From the NCBI RefSeq assembly GCF_020858115.1, contig NZ_JACYMM010000001.1, positions 682,001-746,000 on the forward strand: a DNA stretch of 64,000 nt, given 5' to 3'. The notes under the pieces were generated by a model, which saw only the letters and a list, made by a program, of their open reading frames with translations, ran no database searches and had not been told where the DNA came from. The stretch's first letter is position 1. Every line of letters starts with the position of its first letter. Below, piece by piece: positions 61,520 to 64,000 of this stretch. The stretch is from Janthinobacterium sp. FW305-129. Lineage in GTDB: Bacteria; Pseudomonadota; Gammaproteobacteria; Burkholderiales; Burkholderiaceae_D. A program made the translations under genes and the position numbers.

Positions 61520-64000
61520 ACCGCACCCTCGCCCGCCAATTGAACCGCGTCTGCAATATCGACTCGGAAAGCGCCTGCGCCGCCTTGCTGGAACAGGCGC
61601 AGACACTGAGCGCGCAAGCCGGCACGCCGCCCGAACTGGCCGCTTTCCTGGCTGGCCTGCCGGCCCTGCTGCTGCGCATCGACAGCGCCTACGACCAGTC
61701 CGAACGCGACCTGGATCTGCGCTCGCGCAGCCTGGAACTGAGTTCGACGGAACTGAGCATGACCAACGACCTGCTGCGCACGGAACTGGCCAGCCGCAAC
61801 CGCGTGATCCAGTCGCTGCGCGTGGCGGCCGTGCGCCTGCTCGACAACGACGATTCCGGCCTGCGCCTGCCGCAGGAAAGCGATATCGAAGGCCTGTCGG
61901 TGCTGCTGGCCGAACTGGTGGCGCAGCAGGAACTGCGCCGCATCGAACTGCAGAACCAGCGCTTTGCGATGGACCAGCACGCCATTGTCAGCATCACCGA
62001 CACGAGCGGCGCCATCATTTACGTCAACGACAAGTTCTGCGCCATCAGCGGCTTCGCGCGCGAAGAGCTGGTCGGCCAGACGCACCGCCTGATCAACTCG
62101 CACACGCATGCGGACGCCTTCTTTGCGCAGATGTGGCAGACCATTACCGCCGGCCAGGTCTGGCATGGCGAAATCTGCAACCATGCCAAGGATGGCGGCC
62201 AATACTGGGTGGACGCCACCATCGTGCCCTTCCTCGATGCGGCCGGCAAGCCATACCAGTACATCGCCATCCGCACGGAAATCAGCGAGAGCAAGCGCAT
62301 GGCCGAGACCATCGCGAAAAGCGAGCGCGAATACCGCAACGTCGTCAACAGCCTCAATGAAGTGGTCTTCCGCACCGACTTGAACGGCGCCTGGACCTTC
62401 CTGAACCCCGCCTGGCACACCATCACCGGTTTTTCCATCGCCGACAGCCTGGGCAAGCGTATCCTGCAATTCGTCGATGTGCGCGACCGCGAGCGCGCCG
62501 CCGCCGGCCTGGCCCAGCTGCTGGACGGCCAGGTGGACAGCATGCGCCATGAAGCGCGCTACGTCACCAGCGACGGCAACGTGCGCTGGATCGACGTATG
62601 CGCACGCGCCGAACGCGACGGCCTGGGGCGCCTGGCCGGCATCACGGGCAGCCTCACCGACATCACCGAGCGGCGCCTGGCGGCGCGCGAGCTGCGGCAC
62701 AACCTCAATTTCGTCGACGCACTGATCGAAACCATCCCTATCCCCTTGTACCTGAAGGACGTGCAGGGCCGCTACCTGCGCGCCAACCGCGCCTTCTGCG
62801 CCTTCTTCCAGCTCGCGCAAGCGGATATCCTGGGCATGACGGCGGCCGACATCCTGCCGCCGCAGGAAGCGCAGCTGGTGGCGCGGCAGGACCTGCGCCT
62901 GATGCTCGACAAGGGCAACCAGACGTATGAAGACCGGCTGACCGCCGGCACGCGGCAGGTCGACGTGCTGTTCAGCAAGGCAACCCTGCTGAAGTCCGAC
63001 GGCAGCCTGCACGGCCTGGTGGGCACCCTGGTCGACATTTCCAGCCAAAAGGCGGCCGAACGGGCCCTGTTGCTGGCCAAGGAAGCGGCCGAGTCGGCCA
63101 GCCGCTCGAAGAGCGAATTCCTGGCCAACATGAGCCATGAAATCCGCACGCCGATGAATGGCATCCTGGGCATGACGGACCTGGTGCTCGATTCCGAGCT
63201 CGATGGCCACCAGCGCAAGTACCTGGAAATCGTCAAGGCCTCGGCCGACGCCCTGCTGTGCATCATCAACGACATCCTCGATTTCTCGAAGATCGAGGCG
63301 GGCATGCTGACGCTGGAAAGCATCCCCTTCGACCTGCGCCAGCTGATGCAGGAAACCATGCGCGCCCACGCCATGCGGGCGCAGGCCAGCGGGCTGGAAC
63401 TGGTGCTCGACATCGATCCCGCGCTGCCGCAAACCTTGCTGGGCGACCCGGGCCGCTTGCGCCAGGTGCTGACCAACCTGGCGGGCAACGCCATCAAGTT
63501 CACGCCGCGCGGCGAGGTGGTCGTCAGCGCCCGGCTGCGCGCCGGCGGCAACGGCATGGCCCGGCTGCAGCTGGACGTGCGCGACACCGGCATCGGCATT
63601 GCCGCCGACATGCAGGAGGCCGTCTTCGACGCCTTCCAGCAGGAAGACGGGTCGACCACGCGGCGCTTCGGCGGCACGGGACTGGGCCTGTCGATCACAC
63701 GCCGCCTGGTGACGATGATGAAAGGCAGTATCAGCCTGTCGAGCGAACTGGGCAAGGGCAGCTGCTTCACCGTCGACCTGGCCCTGCCCGTCGGCGAGCA
63801 GCAGCCCTTGCTGCCGCCGCCCGGCGCTTCGCTGGCGGGACGCAGCATCCTGCTGGTCGACGACAACCCCAGCAACCTGACCATCCTGCGCAGGATCTTC
63901 GAGCATTGCGGCGCCAGCGTCACCGCCTGCGAGTCGGGCGAGGCAGCGCTCGACGGCTGCCGCACCAGCTTGCCCGCGGACTGCATCATCATGGACTGCG
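61516..64000 (+). CDS. Hybrid sensor histidine kinase with three PAS domains (partial)
   Basis: 828 residues are in the window; the 3' end is missing. Soluble: no membrane helix. A helical N-terminus (about 1-140), three PAS domains (about 145-260, 275-395 and 400-520), HisKA with H541 ([11 protein letters not shown]), HATPase (DTGIGI, GGTGLGL), then the start of a receiver (SILLVDDNPSN near 778). The window ends just at the phospho-acceptor segment (IIMDC). It overlaps the FIST gene by 4 bp, so FIST probably brings the signal. The HD-GYP regulator is the likely output. Confidence 0.92.
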   Translation, partial: MNRTLARQLNRVCNIDSESACAALLEQAQTLSAQAGTPPELAAFLAGLPALLLRIDSAYDQSERDLDLRSRSLELSSTELSMTNDLLRTELASRNRVIQSLRVAAVRLLDNDDSGLRLPQESDIEGLSVLLAELVAQQELRRIELQNQRFAMDQHAIVSITDTSGAIIYVNDKFCAISGFAREELVGQTHRLINSHTHADAFFAQMWQTITAGQVWHGEICNHAKDGGQYWVDATIVPFLDAAGKPYQYIAIRTEISESKRMAETIAKSEREYRNVVNSLNEVVFRTDLNGAWTFLNPAWHTITGFSIADSLGKRILQFVDVRDRERAAAGLAQLLDGQVDSMRHEARYVTSDGNVRWIDVCARAERDGLGRLAGITGSLTDITERRLAARELRHNLNFVDALIETIPIPLYLKDVQGRYLRANRAFCAFFQLAQADILGMTAADILPPQEAQLVARQDLRLMLDKGNQTYEDRLTAGTRQVDVLFSKATLLKSDGSLHGLVGTLVDISSQKAAERALLLAKEAAESASRSKSEFLANMSHEIRTPMNGILGMTDLVLDSELDGHQRKYLEIVKASADALLCIINDILDFSKIEAGMLTLESIPFDLRQLMQETMRAHAMRAQASGLELVLDIDPALPQTLLGDPGRLRQVLTNLAGNAIKFTPRGEVVVSARLRAGGNGMARLQLDVRDTGIGIAADMQEAVFDAFQQEDGSTTRRFGGTGLGLSITRRLVTMMKGSISLSSELGKGSCFTVDLALPVGEQQPLLPPPGASLAGRSILLVDDNPSNLTILRRIFEHCGASVTACESGEAALDGCRTSLPADCIIMDC

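Overview
The window is about 64 kb of high-GC (mid-60s %) bacterial chromosome, densely coding, with no rRNA, tRNA, insertion sequence, phage or CRISPR array that I can see. Gene content and protein style (NarXL with NarGHJI, NnrS, FecIR with a TonB receptor, very many hybrid kinases and c-di-GMP proteins, TonB-linked glycan use) suggest a free-living betaproteobacterium, most likely an Oxalobacteraceae member close to Janthinobacterium, Duganella or Massilia. That placement is inferred; no marker gene is present.

Region 1 (1-9.8 kb, + strand) is a signalling block: an HDOD protein, a response regulator with its DNA-binding domain at the N-terminus, a lone Hpt protein, and three membrane-bound sensor kinases with extracytoplasmic sensor domains, two of them hybrid. 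They look like parts of one branched phosphorelay. A 41-residue membrane peptide follows.

Region 2 (10-26.7 kb, nearly all - strand) is a nitrate respiration island. In transcription order it holds narK1-narK2, a beta carbonic anhydrase, narG-narH-narJ-narI, a parvulin-type isomerase, moaA, narX-narL and nnrS. A candidate NsrR operator lies in front of nnrS. A 19-bp motif recurs in front of nnrS, in front of narK1 and in front of a small + strand gene beside narG. I saw no good FNR box at narK1 or narG. A perfect one lies upstream of a PAS-containing chemoreceptor at 57 kb.

Region 3 (26.7-32.4 kb) holds a GNAT acetyltransferase, a SirB-like membrane protein, a FecI-FecR-TonB receptor iron uptake system with a Fur box, and a conserved hypothetical protein.

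Region 4 (32.4-52.7 kb) is the most interesting part: an apparently complete locus for using alpha-linked N-acetylgalactosamine (GalNAc). Two TonB-dependent receptors, a Tat-exported GH109-type enzyme, a GH31 enzyme of the GalNAc-active type with C-terminal carbohydrate-binding modules, and a secreted DUF5077/DUF3472 protein lie on the - strand. On the + strand, starting from the same control region, lie agaS, a ROK kinase, an AgaZ/GatZ-like protein, agaR, a GalNAc-6-P deacetylase and a sugar permease. Both large intergenic regions share a nearly identical 41-bp promoter block and repeated CTTTCG-type elements that resemble AgaR operators.

Region 5 (52.8-64 kb) has an amino acid permease, a DUF445 protein, an Aer-like chemoreceptor, and a + strand signalling set (PAS-GGDEF diguanylate cyclase, CheW, REC-HD-GYP phosphodiesterase, FIST sensor protein, and a three-PAS hybrid kinase that runs off the window).
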